DNA from: JBAZKK01 sp041650795
GTDB taxonomy: Bacteria; Omnitrophota; Gorgyraeia; Gygaellales; Profunditerraquicolaceae
Reading direction: 5' to 3'
NCBI GenBank assembly: GCA_041650795.1
Contig: JBAZKK010000004.1
Location: 9,433 to 73,432 of the forward strand
Length of the DNA stretch: 64,000 nt
Numbering within the stretch: position 1 is the first letter of the stretch; every line of letters starts with the position of its first letter. Both the position numbers and the translations under genes were made by a program. Positions 1 through 7,827 of the stretch are shown piece by piece. Under the pieces are notes generated by a model that searched no databases, was not told the DNA's origin, and worked only from the letters and a program-made list of their open reading frames with translations.

Positions 1-1
1 T

Positions 2-1909
2 CCGGATAACAAGACCGTAGAGGTCAACAAAGACGCGACCATTTTGTCAGCCGCCCTCTCCGCTGGTATCTATATTAATTCTACCTGCGGCGGCAACGGC
101 GTCTGCGGGAGGTGCAAGGTAATCCTTAGGAAAGGGAAGGCCCTGACCCAGCCCACGGGTATTATCAGCCTCCGCGAGAAGAAAAAGAATATCTATTTAG
201 CCTGCCTGAGCGTAGTGCAGAGCGACCTGGAGGTTGACATACCCCGCGAGTCTCGGTTGAGCCTAGACGGCTTGACGCCGGAGGAGATGCATGCCAGGAT
301 AAAAGATATCTATTCCGAAATCGAAGAGGTCGAGCCGGCAAGGCCCGGGCCCTCAGGGGATATTTTTATGCCCTGCCCCTTAACAACCAAGGTTTACCTG
401 GAGCTGCCAAAGCCCACCTTGGATGATAAGGTCAGCGATCTGGAGAGGATTTATCGGGAATTAAACCGCAGAAAAATCACCTTGACATCCGAAACCAGCC
501 TGGCAAACATCAGGCAGCTCGGGGAGCTGTTACGCGCCGCAGACTGGAAGGTAACGGTTACCATCGGCAAAAGGGAGGGTGCCGGAGAAATCCTATTGAT
601 AGAGCCACAGGATAGCTCGTCCCGGAATTTCGGATTTTGTTTTGATATCGGCACCACCACCGTCACCGGGCAGCTGGTGGACCTTAACGCCGGAAAGATA
701 ATCGGCACCAAGTCTACCTATAACAGGCAGATCAGCTTTGGCAGCGATATAATTACGCGTATCATCTATGCCAAGGATGAGGAGGGGCTGGAGAAGCTGC
801 ACCTGGCAGTGGTGGACTGTATTGACCAGATTATCAAGGAGCTGGTTGGCGAGCACGGCGTGGATTTAAATGACGTGACCTCCTTGGCGGCAGCAGGCAA
901 TACCACCATGGTTCACTTGCTTTTATCTATAGACCCGACCCATATCCGCAGGGAGCCGTATGTCTCAACCGCGAATTTTACTCCTACTATCAGGGCTTCG
1001 GAGATCGGGATACGCATTAACCCCCGAGGCATCCTGGTTTGCGTGCCCGGGGTAGCCAGCTACGTAGGAGGAGATGTTACCTCCGGGGTGTTGTCCTGCG
1101 GCCTGGAGAAAGAAGAGGATTTAAGCATTCTGATAGATATCGGCACTAACGGGGAGATTGTGCTTGGAAACCGCGAATTCCTGATATCTTCCGCTGCCTC
1201 TGCCGGCCCGGCGTTCGAGGGCTCGGGGGTAAGCTCAGGGATGCGCGCAGCCAAAGGCGCGATCCAGAATGTTAAGATCGAACCTTCACGCCTGGGCGTT
1301 ACATACGATACTATCGCTAATGCCGCTCCCCGCGGGATATGCGGCTCGGGCTACATTGATATCCTTTCAGAGATGCTGAAATCCGGCATCCTTGATAAGA
1401 GCGGCAAGATCCGCGATATCGAGCATAAACGCATCCGCGAAGGTGAGTATGGCAGGGAGTTCGTAATAGTTTTTAAGGACGAGTCAGAGACCGGCTCGGA
1501 CATCGTTATCAATGAGGCGGACATCGATAATCTTAAGCGCGCCAAGGCCGCGGTGTATTCGGCTGCCGCCAGCCTTCTTGGGCACGTGGGTTTTAGTTTC
1601 AAGGATGTAAAGAAGTTTTTTATCGCAGGAGGATTCGGCACCTGCCTTGACGTAGATAAGGCAGTGGACATCGGGCTCCTGCCGGATTTGGAGCGCAGGC
1701 GTTTCATATTCGTGGGGAATAGTTCGCTTGCCGGAGCGCGCCAGTCGCTTTTATCTTATCAGGCCCTGGCAAAAGCGGAGGAGATTGCCAGGAAGATTAC
1801 CTATTTTGAATTATCCGTAGAGCCGGGGTATATGCAGGAGTATATGGCAGCCTTGTTCTTTCCTCATACTGACTTGAAGCTTTTCCCCAGCGTAAAATAT
1901 AAAGGTTAG
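2..1909 (+). CDS. acsV: Corrinoid activation/regeneration protein AcsV (RACo-type), 5' partial
   Basis: ATP-dependent reductive activator that returns the Co(II) form of the corrinoid iron-sulfur protein to active Co(I) in the Wood-Ljungdahl pathway. The reading frame is open to the left edge, so the true start lies outside the window. The N-terminus is a plant-type [2Fe-2S] ferredoxin domain with three clustered cysteines in TCGGNGVCGRCK and a fourth in YLACLS. A linker and middle domain follow, then a large C-terminal actin/Hsp70-like ATPase domain with FDIGTTTVTGQ and DIGTNGEIVLG phosphate loops and a late AGGFG motif. This is the known RACo architecture. The acsF-type gene starts 2 nt after the stop, followed by acsD and acsE, which supports an Acs role over other DUF4445 proteins that serve methyltransferase systems. 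Confidence 0.9.
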   Translation, partial: PDNKTVEVNKDATILSAALSAGIYINSTCGGNGVCGRCKVILRKGKALTQPTGIISLREKKKNIYLACLSVVQSDLEVDIPRESRLSLDGLTPEEMHARIKDIYSEIEEVEPARPGPSGDIFMPCPLTTKVYLELPKPTLDDKVSDLERIYRELNRRKITLTSETSLANIRQLGELLRAADWKVTVTIGKREGAGEILLIEPQDSSSRNFGFCFDIGTTTVTGQLVDLNAGKIIGTKSTYNRQISFGSDIITRIIYAKDEEGLEKLHLAVVDCIDQIIKELVGEHGVDLNDVTSLAAAGNTTMVHLLLSIDPTHIRREPYVSTANFTPTIRASEIGIRINPRGILVCVPGVASYVGGDVTSGVLSCGLEKEEDLSILIDIGTNGEIVLGNREFLISSAASAGPAFEGSGVSSGMRAAKGAIQNVKIEPSRLGVTYDTIANAAPRGICGSGYIDILSEMLKSGILDKSGKIRDIEHKRIREGEYGREFVIVFKDESETGSDIVINEADIDNLKRAKAAVYSAAASLLGHVGFSFKDVKKFFIAGGFGTCLDVDKAVDIGLLPDLERRRFIFVGNSSLAGARQSLLSYQALAKAEEIARKITYFELSVEPGYMQEYMAALFFPHTDLKLFPSVKYKG

Positions 1910-1911
1910 GG

Positions 1912-2676
1912 ATGGGCAGCGTAATCGCGGTTGCGGGTAAGGGCGGCAGCGGCAAGACTACCGTTTCCGCTTTGCTGGTAAGGTTGATACGTGAGGCTAA
2001 AACATCCTCTTCGGTGTTGGCAATAGATGCCGACCCTAATTCCAACCTCGCCGAGGTGCTGGGGGTTAAGCCCGCGAAATCAATAGGTTCCGTTTTAGAC
2101 GGCATTGCCCAGGATCCTTCCCGTATCCCATCGGGTATGCCGAAGGAAAGGTATATTGAATACGAGCTGCAGACGGCGATAGAAGAAGCGGGCGGTTTCG
2201 ACATCCTGACCATGGGCAGGCCGGAAGGGCCGGGCTGTTACTGTTATGTTAATAATGTGCTGCGCAATATCATGGCCGGCCTCATCCGGGATTACGATTA
2301 TGTTATTATAGATAACGAAGCCGGGTTGGAGCATCTTTCGCGCCGCACCACCCGTAGCGCTGACGTATTCCTGGTTATTTCTGACCCTACGCCGGTAGGG
2401 CTAAGGGCTGCTCAAAGGATTATTGAGTTGGCAGAGGAGTTAAGGATTGCGGCCGCAAAAAAGTTGTTAATCATCAACCGCGCCTTGCTCAAAGAAAGAT
2501 GCCGGGCAGCTAGTAATAGGCAAAAATTTATGAGAGGCGAAGCGGATTTTCTAGGCTATCTGCCGCAGGATAACCGTCTGGCAGGTTTGAGCCTAAACGG
2601 CAGCCCGCTTACGCAGCTTAGAGACGATTCCGTTTCAATCTCGGCAATGCGCAGGCTCATGGATAAAATATTATAA
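1912..2676 (+). CDS. acsF: CooC/AcsF-type nickel-insertion ATPase
   Basis: MinD/CooC-family P-loop ATPase, expected to mature the Ni-containing cluster of CO dehydrogenase or acetyl-CoA synthase. The N-terminus carries a deviant Walker A motif, GKGGSGKTT, and the switch region IDADPNSNLAE. A CxC pair in GPGCYCYVNN is the metal- and dimer-linked motif typical of CooC. The length (254 aa) is usual for CooC. It starts 2 nt after acsV, so the two are translationally close. AcsF and CooC are close paralogues; the Acs neighbours favour AcsF, but the call between the two is inference. Confidence 0.88.
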   Translation: MGSVIAVAGKGGSGKTTVSALLVRLIREAKTSSSVLAIDADPNSNLAEVLGVKPAKSIGSVLDGIAQDPSRIPSGMPKERYIEYELQTAIEEAGGFDILTMGRPEGPGCYCYVNNVLRNIMAGLIRDYDYVIIDNEAGLEHLSRRTTRSADVFLVISDPTPVGLRAAQRIIELAEELRIAAAKKLLIINRALLKERCRAASNRQKFMRGEADFLGYLPQDNRLAGLSLNGSPLTQLRDDSVSISAMRRLMDKIL

Positions 2677-2724
2677 ACCCCTACCCCGCGTTTAAAGCGG
2701 AGTGCAAGATAGAGTTTATAAAAT

Positions 2725-3690
2725 ATGAAAAACGAAGCGGTTCTTGAAAAGTGGGCAGGTAAGGTCGCTAGCGTAAGCATCGGAGCGCTTAAACAGCAAG
2801 GGGGCAGCCGCAAGAGCGTAATCAATGTAGGCGGCGAAGAGACCTTGCCGTTTTTATTCAAGGAAGGCAGTATCCCGAACAGGCCGGCAATCGCTTTCGA
2901 GGTCTGGGATATCTATCCCGCGGACTGGCCTTCTTGCCTGCTTGGGGCTTACGGCGATACCCTTAAGGACCCTTTGCGTTGGGCAAGGAAGTGCACGCAG
3001 GAATACGGAGCCGGGCTTATCTGCCTCAAGCTGCAAGGCGCGCATCCGGACCTCGGGAATAAAAATCCGGAGGAGGCGGCTTCTCTGGTAAGGGAACTGC
3101 TTAAGACGATTGACGTCCCGCTCGTTATTTTAGGCTGCGGCGACGACAGCAAGGACAGCGCCGTGCTGCCTGCCTGTTCAGAGGCAGCCAGGGGGGAACG
3201 CTGCCTTATCGGAGATGCCCTGCAGGATAATTATAAAACCTTGACTGCGGCAGTATTGGCTGATGGCCATAACATCATCGCAGAGTCCCCTATTGACGTC
3301 AATATCGCCAAGCAGCTCAATATCCTTATTTCTGACATGAACCTGCCGCTTGAGCGTATCGTAATCAACCCTACTATCGGCGCCCTCGGCTACGGGTTGG
3401 AATATGCCTATTCCATTATGGAGCGCGCCAGGCTTGCCGCGCTGGCTGGCGATAAGACCCTGGCAATGCCTTTCATATGTTTCGCAGGACAGGAGTCGTG
3501 GAGGGCAAAGGAAGCAAGGGCGAGTATGGCAGAATTCCCTGCCTGGGGAGAGGAAGGGCCGCGCGGCGTAATCTGGGAAGCCGTTACTGCCGCGGCATTA
3601 CTGCAGGCAGGCGCGGATATCCTGGTAATGCGCCATCCCGCGGCTGTTGAAAAAATTAATAATCATATCGAGCGGTTATTCAGGAGGTAA
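2725..3690 (+). CDS. acsD: Corrinoid iron-sulfur protein small subunit AcsD/CdhD (CODH/ACS delta subunit)
   Basis: Small subunit of the corrinoid iron-sulfur protein (CFeSP), the methyl carrier between methyl-tetrahydrofolate and acetyl-CoA synthase. The 321-residue protein is a TIM barrel-type CdhD protein: FEVWDIYPADWP near the start, GLICLKLQGAHPD, the segment VVILGCGDD-like LVILGCGDDSKDS, and NPTIGALGYGLEYAYSIMER late in the barrel. The large subunit AcsC and the catalytic AcsA/AcsB are not in the window and may lie upstream. The 48-nt gap after acsF shows no terminator. acsE starts 2 nt downstream behind an AGGAGG. Confidence 0.9.
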   Translation: MKNEAVLEKWAGKVASVSIGALKQQGGSRKSVINVGGEETLPFLFKEGSIPNRPAIAFEVWDIYPADWPSCLLGAYGDTLKDPLRWARKCTQEYGAGLICLKLQGAHPDLGNKNPEEAASLVRELLKTIDVPLVILGCGDDSKDSAVLPACSEAARGERCLIGDALQDNYKTLTAAVLADGHNIIAESPIDVNIAKQLNILISDMNLPLERIVINPTIGALGYGLEYAYSIMERARLAALAGDKTLAMPFICFAGQESWRAKEARASMAEFPAWGEEGPRGVIWEAVTAAALLQAGADILVMRHPAAVEKINNHIERLFRR

Positions 3691-3692
3691 GC

Positions 3693-4481
3693 TTGTTTGT
3701 GATAGGCGAATTGATTAACGGCATGTATGCGGATATCGCCAGGGCCATTAAGGCAAGGGACAAGGCCATCGTGCAGGATTGCGCATTAGGACAGCTGGAG
3801 GCCGGGGCGGAGGCCTTGGATGTTAACTGCGGGCCTGCCTCGAGGCAGCCTGAAAGCGATATCCGCTGGCTGGTCGAGACTATCCGGGAGGTAACCGATG
3901 CCCCGCTGGCTTTGGATTCCAGCAAGCCCGAGGTGATCCTTTCCGGCCTGGAGGCCGCCGGGAACAAAGTTATTATTAATTCCACGACGGCAGACAGGGA
4001 AAAATTAGATAAGCTCCTGCCGCTTGCAAAAAAATATAATGCCAGGCTTATAGGTTTGGCTATCAGCGCCAAGGGCATCCCGCAGAGCAAGGACCAGAGG
4101 CTGGAGCTGGCGGCGGAGATTGTGGCTTGCTGTGTTGAACAGGGCTTTCCTACCGAAGACCTTTATCTCGACCCCGTTATTATGCCGGTTAATGTAGCCC
4201 AGTCGCAGTTGGGTGGGATATTGGAGGCCATCCGCGAGTTTAGGATTATATCGGAACCTGCCCCCAAGACGGTAATCGGCCTAAGCAACGTTTCGCAGGG
4301 AACCTCTTGCCGCAGCCTTATCAACCGCACATTCCTGGTTATGGCAGCGGCCTTTGGCCTGGATGCCGCCATACTTGACCCTAAGGACAAAGAGCTCATG
4401 GATGCCTTGATTACCGCGGAGCTCGTTTTAAACAAACAGATATACTGCGATTCCTATTTAGATGCCTACAGAAAAAAATAA
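3693..4481 (+). CDS. acsE: Methyltetrahydrofolate:corrinoid/iron-sulfur protein methyltransferase AcsE
   Basis: Transfers the methyl group from 5-methyl-tetrahydrofolate to the cobalt of CFeSP. It is a 262-residue pterin-binding TIM barrel, the usual size, starting FVIGELINGM, with ALDVNCGPAS, LDSSKPEVI, NSTTADREKL, DPVIMPVNVAQSQ and GLSNVSQG, the last matching the conserved Asn/Ser loop of the family. The start is TTG at 3693, 5 nt after GGAGG (3683-3687); family members begin at the same residue, so the GTG six bases later is less likely. The last 20 nt overlap dgkA. Confidence 0.92.
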   Translation: MFVIGELINGMYADIARAIKARDKAIVQDCALGQLEAGAEALDVNCGPASRQPESDIRWLVETIREVTDAPLALDSSKPEVILSGLEAAGNKVIINSTTADREKLDKLLPLAKKYNARLIGLAISAKGIPQSKDQRLELAAEIVACCVEQGFPTEDLYLDPVIMPVNVAQSQLGGILEAIREFRIISEPAPKTVIGLSNVSQGTSCRSLINRTFLVMAAAFGLDAAILDPKDKELMDALITAELVLNKQIYCDSYLDAYRKK

Positions 4482-4872
4482 AAGGCGCAGGCGCCTACGC
4501 AGCCTAAGGCATATATTCCGTTTCCACGGCTTAGACGAAAGCCTCAAGCTTGCCTTCAAGGGCATATCCTACCTTTTTTTATACCACCGCAACATGCGCT
4601 TCATATTTATTTGCGGTGCAGCGGCGATGCTCCTGGGGGTGGCATTCAGGCTGCAGGGGCTGGAGCTGGCAGCGCTCTGCATCAGCGTTACCCTGGTATT
4701 TATTGCCGAGATTTTCAATACCGCCATCGAACTGATGCTGGATATGTCTAACCGTAAATACCACCCCATTATTAAGCTTGTCAAGGACATCGCCGCAGGC
4801 GTGGTATTGATTGCTTCCCTTAATGCCGCGGCAGTGGGTTTCATACTTTTCATGCGCCGCATCTTAAGATAA
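4462..4872 (+). CDS. dgkA: Diacylglycerol/undecaprenol kinase, DgkA family
   Basis: Small integral-membrane lipid kinase that phosphorylates undecaprenol (Gram-positive type) or diacylglycerol. It is 136 aa with a basic N-terminus, three hydrophobic helices and the family signature EIFNTAIELMLD followed by KLVKDIAAGVVL. The nucleotide-binding Glu and Asp residues of these motifs are present. It overlaps the acsE 3' end by 20 nt and is probably translated from the same mRNA. The LAFKGI...YHRNMRF N-terminal region resembles the undecaprenol-kinase branch more than E. coli DgkA, but substrate cannot be settled from sequence alone. Confidence 0.88.
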   Translation: MPTEKNKRRRRLRSLRHIFRFHGLDESLKLAFKGISYLFLYHRNMRFIFICGAAAMLLGVAFRLQGLELAALCISVTLVFIAEIFNTAIELMLDMSNRKYHPIIKLVKDIAAGVVLIASLNAAAVGFILFMRRILR

Positions 4873-4918
4873 CCCTGTTCTGCGCAGTCGCGATACTTAA
4901 AAAGAAAGGTCGGATAAT

Positions 4919-5059
4919 ATGATAAAGAGGATAGTTGTCCTGGCGCTGGTTGCGGCAGGGGCATACCTTTTCTATAAATACTTCATGGCTTCCGCGATGG
5001 AGCCGTTTTTTAAACAGAAGGTGGAGTTCGGCCTAAAGGTGCCCGAGGCCAAATATTAG
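4919..5059 (+). CDS. Small single-pass membrane protein, 46 aa, unknown function
   Basis: An ATG ORF preceded by AAGAAAGG about 7 nt upstream encodes 46 residues: a basic N-terminus MIKR, one hydrophobic helix (about residues 5-22, ending LFYKYF) and a short amphipathic tail ending VPEAKY. It lies 46 nt after dgkA in the same direction and probably ends this operon. I do not recognise a family. The evidence that it is real is the ribosome binding site, the clean membrane-anchor design and the tight fit in the intergenic space. Confidence 0.5.
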   Translation: MIKRIVVLALVAAGAYLFYKYFMASAMEPFFKQKVEFGLKVPEAKY

Positions 5060-5142
5060 GAAAGTTTATTTCTTGACCGGGCAAGGTTTCTGTTGTAATG
5101 TATTAATAATTAAAAACAGGCAGTCAGCGTAAAAAAAATAAA

Positions 5143-6168
5143 ATGAGAAAGATTATTCCGGTTTTGGTCCTGGCGGTGTTCTTGGGAGGCTGCGCAACCT
5201 ATAAATTCCAGCACGGCGAGAAACCCTACGATAAGGGATATGTGGTTTCACGCGGGGGACACACCCTGCTGGAATATACGGCAGGAAGCGGCAATAGCGT
5301 CCCGCAGGACCTTGAGGTTGCCAAGAGCCGGTTTAAAAGACGCCGCCGCAGGGTAGAGCGCTATTACAAACAGATGGGAGAGATCCAGAACCGTTTTAAG
5401 GCGACGTTCGTTGACCCGGTGGTAATGGGTTTTAAGTTTTTGGGTGGGATGCTGAAACTCCCTTGCGTAGCCGTCTCCGATTACCGTTACGGACATAATT
5501 CCAAGTACCGCAAGAAAATCGACAGGATGGAGCGGGAGCAGGATGAAAAAGAAGCGATGCGCACTGCTTTGCTCAAGGAGCAGTTGGACGATTATATCCG
5601 GAAAGATTTGGCTTCTGAAGGTCCTCCTGCGGCAGAGGGGGGTCAGGCAAAGGCAGCCGGCCCTGTTGCAGAAGAGAGGGATATCTCTATAGGGAGCGAT
5701 ACCGCAGAAAATCCTCCCGTAGAGACGCCCGCAGAAAACCCCATAGCAGCGCCGGAGACCCGGATAGCGCCTCTCCAGGAAGCCGGCCCTGTTCTGGAGG
5801 AAACTGCGAAAACTCCAAGCGAAACCCAGACAGAGGCAGCAGCTGTTGCCGCACCGGTGAAAGGAAAATCCAAGGAGCGCCCCAAGGTTGTGTCAGAACC
5901 CATGGCAGTTATTATTGCCAAGCCGATAAAGGGGTGCTCTCCGCTAACGGTGCGTTTCTACGGCTCAAAATCTTATAGCAAGAAAGCCAGGATAGTATCT
6001 TACCAGTGGGACTTTGGAGACGGCGATACTTCTAATAAGCCTAATCCCGTTAATACCTATTACAGCGGTTCCTATTACCCCAGGCATTTTGCAGTAACCC
6101 TGACAGTCACCGACAGCCAGGGGTATAGTGATACCGCCCATTTGTTGATTGAGGTTATTAATAAATAG
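5143..6168 (+). CDS. Lipoprotein with C-terminal PKD domain
   Basis: Secreted lipoprotein: signal peptide with lipobox LGGC, acylated Cys at residue 17. Residues about 55-155 are highly basic and helical (KSRFKRRRRRVERYYK), suggesting a coiled or nucleic-acid/polyanion-contacting region. Residues about 155-245 are a low-complexity Pro/Ala/Glu linker. Residues about 253-338 form a PKD fold with the diagnostic YQWDFGDGDTS and a final TLTVTDSQGYSDTA strand. Function unknown; PKD domains usually mediate binding at the cell surface. A weak promoter-like TTGACC lies at 5073-5078. It is separated from the next gene by 172 nt holding a tRNA. Confidence 0.75.
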   Translation: MRKIIPVLVLAVFLGGCATYKFQHGEKPYDKGYVVSRGGHTLLEYTAGSGNSVPQDLEVAKSRFKRRRRRVERYYKQMGEIQNRFKATFVDPVVMGFKFLGGMLKLPCVAVSDYRYGHNSKYRKKIDRMEREQDEKEAMRTALLKEQLDDYIRKDLASEGPPAAEGGQAKAAGPVAEERDISIGSDTAENPPVETPAENPIAAPETRIAPLQEAGPVLEETAKTPSETQTEAAAVAAPVKGKSKERPKVVSEPMAVIIAKPIKGCSPLTVRFYGSKSYSKKARIVSYQWDFGDGDTSNKPNPVNTYYSGSYYPRHFAVTLTVTDSQGYSDTAHLLIEVINK

Positions 6169-6253
6169 AGGCAACAGCGAATTTCCGGATATCTCGTAGA
6201 AACAGCAATGCCGTTATTTCTTTGTTTCATTGTTTTAAGCAACAGCGAGCGAC

Positions 6254-6327
6254 GGCGGAGTAGCTCAGCCTGATAGAGCACGCGGCTCATACCCGCTTGG
6301 TCGGAGGTTTAAATCCTCTCTCCGCCA
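6254..6327 (+). tRNA. tRNA with CAT anticodon (elongator Met, or Ile2)
   Basis: A full cloverleaf can be folded: acceptor stem GGCGGAG/CTCCGCC with all 7 pairs, D stem GCTC/GAGC, anticodon CAT at 6288-6290 and T stem GGAGG/CCTCT with one G-U pair. The first acceptor pair is formed, so it is not an initiator tRNA. The discriminator is A and CCA is not encoded. Two normally invariant bases differ: D-loop position 19 is A (6273) and T-loop position 56 is T (6310), which would replace the usual G19-C56 tertiary pair with A-U. The outermost anticodon-stem pair (C6281/T6297) is mismatched. Elongator Met and lysidine-modified Ile2 cannot be told apart with certainty. Confidence 0.85.
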
Positions 6328-6340
6328 CTTTAGAAGGAAA

Positions 6341-6805
6341 ATGGGCGATATGCAAAGCCTGGAAGCTATCCTAAAAGAACAATCGTTTTTCAAGGGCCTG
6401 CCTGCAAAGTATATCGATTTTATCGTAGGATGCGCCTCACACGTTGTTTTTAAACCCGGCCAGGTCATCCTGAGAGAAACAGAAGCGGCGGATAAATTCT
6501 ATCTTATCCGCAGCGGAAATGTCGCTATATATATTGAGCAGCCGCGCGAGATTACCATCCAGACTATTCACGAGGGCGATATCCTCGGATGGTCATGGCT
6601 CATCCCACCTCATCGTTATCGCTTTAGCGCAAAGGCAATGGATAACGTCCGGGCACTTGCCTTAAACGGCAAGTGCTTGAGAGAGAAATGCGAGAAGAAT
6701 CCCGATTTAGGTTACGAGTTCTTAAAAAGGCTGGTGGATGTTTTTGCCCAGCGCCTGGAAGCGACGAGGCTGCAGCTTTTAGATGTGTACGGCATAAATA
6801 AATAG
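6341..6805 (+). CDS. Cyclic nucleotide-binding domain protein without DNA-binding domain
   Basis: A stand-alone CNB/CRP-like sensor domain of 154 aa. Residues about 8-130 match the beta-roll fold: FFKGLPAKYIDFIVGCA, FKPGQVILRETEAADKFYLIRSGNVAIYI, then IHEGDILGWSWLIPP, which occupies the position of the phosphate-binding cassette. The protein ends in a helix with no winged-helix domain, so it is not a CRP/FNR transcription factor. The cassette lacks the canonical cAMP-binding Arg, so ligand identity is doubtful. Start: ATG at 6341 behind AGAAGGA; a second in-frame ATG lies three codons on. It starts 13 nt after the tRNA. Confidence 0.8.
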   Translation: MGDMQSLEAILKEQSFFKGLPAKYIDFIVGCASHVVFKPGQVILRETEAADKFYLIRSGNVAIYIEQPREITIQTIHEGDILGWSWLIPPHRYRFSAKAMDNVRALALNGKCLREKCEKNPDLGYEFLKRLVDVFAQRLEATRLQLLDVYGINK

Positions 6806-6856
6806 GCCCAACTTATGCTGCAGGGAGTTTTACTTATAAAATAGGAGGCGGATGAT

Positions 6857-7450
6857 ATGAGCTGGTGCGCTAGGTCCTTGAGGCTGGCGTGTTTTGTTTT
6901 TTTTGTCTTTTTGGCGTCTCTTAGCTGCTGGGGGCAAGAAGCCAAGCCCTTCCGCCTTGAGGGGGTGGAGTTTCTTTCGGGGTACGGGAGGGGGGACTTA
7001 AGACTGAAAAAAGACTACCAGGTAGTGCCGTTTTTCTTGGATTTTGATTTCAAACTGAAGCCGCTGCTTGCCAGGAAAAATATCAATTTCCCCGGCCTGC
7101 TGCAATTTATAGTAGAGCCGTTTGTCTCCTATGTCACCGACCCCGATAAAAACATGGAGGTGGGGAATAACCTCTTGATTAAAATAGGGCTTTTTCCGGA
7201 GGGCTGGACCGTGCAGCCTTATATTAAAGGCGGGGCAGGTTTTCTTTATATGAGCCAGCACACCCTGGAACAGGGCACGCAGTTCAATTTTACCGAGTGT
7301 ATCGGCGCAGGGGTGCATTATTTTTTCAGAAAGAATGCCGCGTTTACCCTGGAGTATCGCTACCGCCACGTCTCCAATTGCGATATCAAGCTTCCTAACG
7401 GCGGGATAGACAGCAATTTTTTCGTGGGGGGGGTCTCGTTCCTTTTTTAA
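6857..7450 (+). CDS. PagL-type acyloxyacyl hydrolase (lipid A 3-O-deacylase family)
   Basis: Outer-membrane beta-barrel enzyme predicted to remove an acyl chain from lipid A. The 197 aa begin with a signal peptide (hydrophobic to about residue 25), followed by alternating beta-strands with aromatic girdles and a terminal Phe (SFLF), as outer-membrane barrels have. The family signature ALEYRY-x-HxSN is present as TLEYRYRHVSNCDI, containing the catalytic His and Ser, followed by PNGGIDS. Preceded by a GGAGG at about 6844-6848. Its presence argues for LPS and an outer membrane. Confidence 0.82.
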   Translation: MSWCARSLRLACFVFFVFLASLSCWGQEAKPFRLEGVEFLSGYGRGDLRLKKDYQVVPFFLDFDFKLKPLLARKNINFPGLLQFIVEPFVSYVTDPDKNMEVGNNLLIKIGLFPEGWTVQPYIKGGAGFLYMSQHTLEQGTQFNFTECIGAGVHYFFRKNAAFTLEYRYRHVSNCDIKLPNGGIDSNFFVGGVSFLF

Positions 7451-7462
7451 CGTATAAAAAAT

Positions 7463-7774
7463 ATGAAAAAGTGCCCCTATTGTAAAGAGAATATCGGGGA
7501 GGATGCCGTCAGATGCGGATATTGCGGCAATATACTTAATAAGAAAAACGGGGGGAAGTGGTATTTTAAGAACTCCGTCTTGCTGTTCGCTTTTCTATGC
7601 TTTGGCCCTTTGGCGTTGCCGCTGATTTGGCTTAATCCGCGCCTATCATCCAGAATCAAGATAACTGTAACCATCGCCGTCGCCGTTTTTTCTTACTTGC
7701 TGGCAGCCTTCCTTGCCGATTCCGTTGATTCTATCTTCAGATATTATCGCCAGGTATATCAACCCGGTTTTTGA
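7463..7774 (+). CDS. Zinc-ribbon small membrane protein
   Basis: A 103-aa protein starting with a double-CxxC zinc ribbon (CPYCKENIGEDAVRCGYCG), followed by two hydrophobic helices (about residues 37-57 and 66-86) and a short polar tail. The architecture is that of small zinc-ribbon membrane proteins with no assigned biochemical role. It lies 12 nt after the PagL gene, and its stop overlaps a possible TTG start of the following permease. Function unknown. Confidence 0.7.
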   Translation: MKKCPYCKENIGEDAVRCGYCGNILNKKNGGKWYFKNSVLLFAFLCFGPLALPLIWLNPRLSSRIKITVTIAVAVFSYLLAAFLADSVDSIFRYYRQVYQPGF

Positions 7775-7827
7775 CCGTTTCCTGTGTCTTAAACCTGATT
7801 CAGCCTGTAGTTTTTAGCGCGCATAAA

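Noticed and set aside
6171..6248. 10-bp direct repeat GCAACAGCGA flanking 58 bp beside the tRNA
   Set aside because: Could suggest an attachment or insertion scar, but there is no integrase or second structural sign; probably chance.
6254..6327. tRNA(CAT) as a pseudogene
   Set aside because: Acceptor, D and T stems are intact and the two odd loop bases compensate each other.
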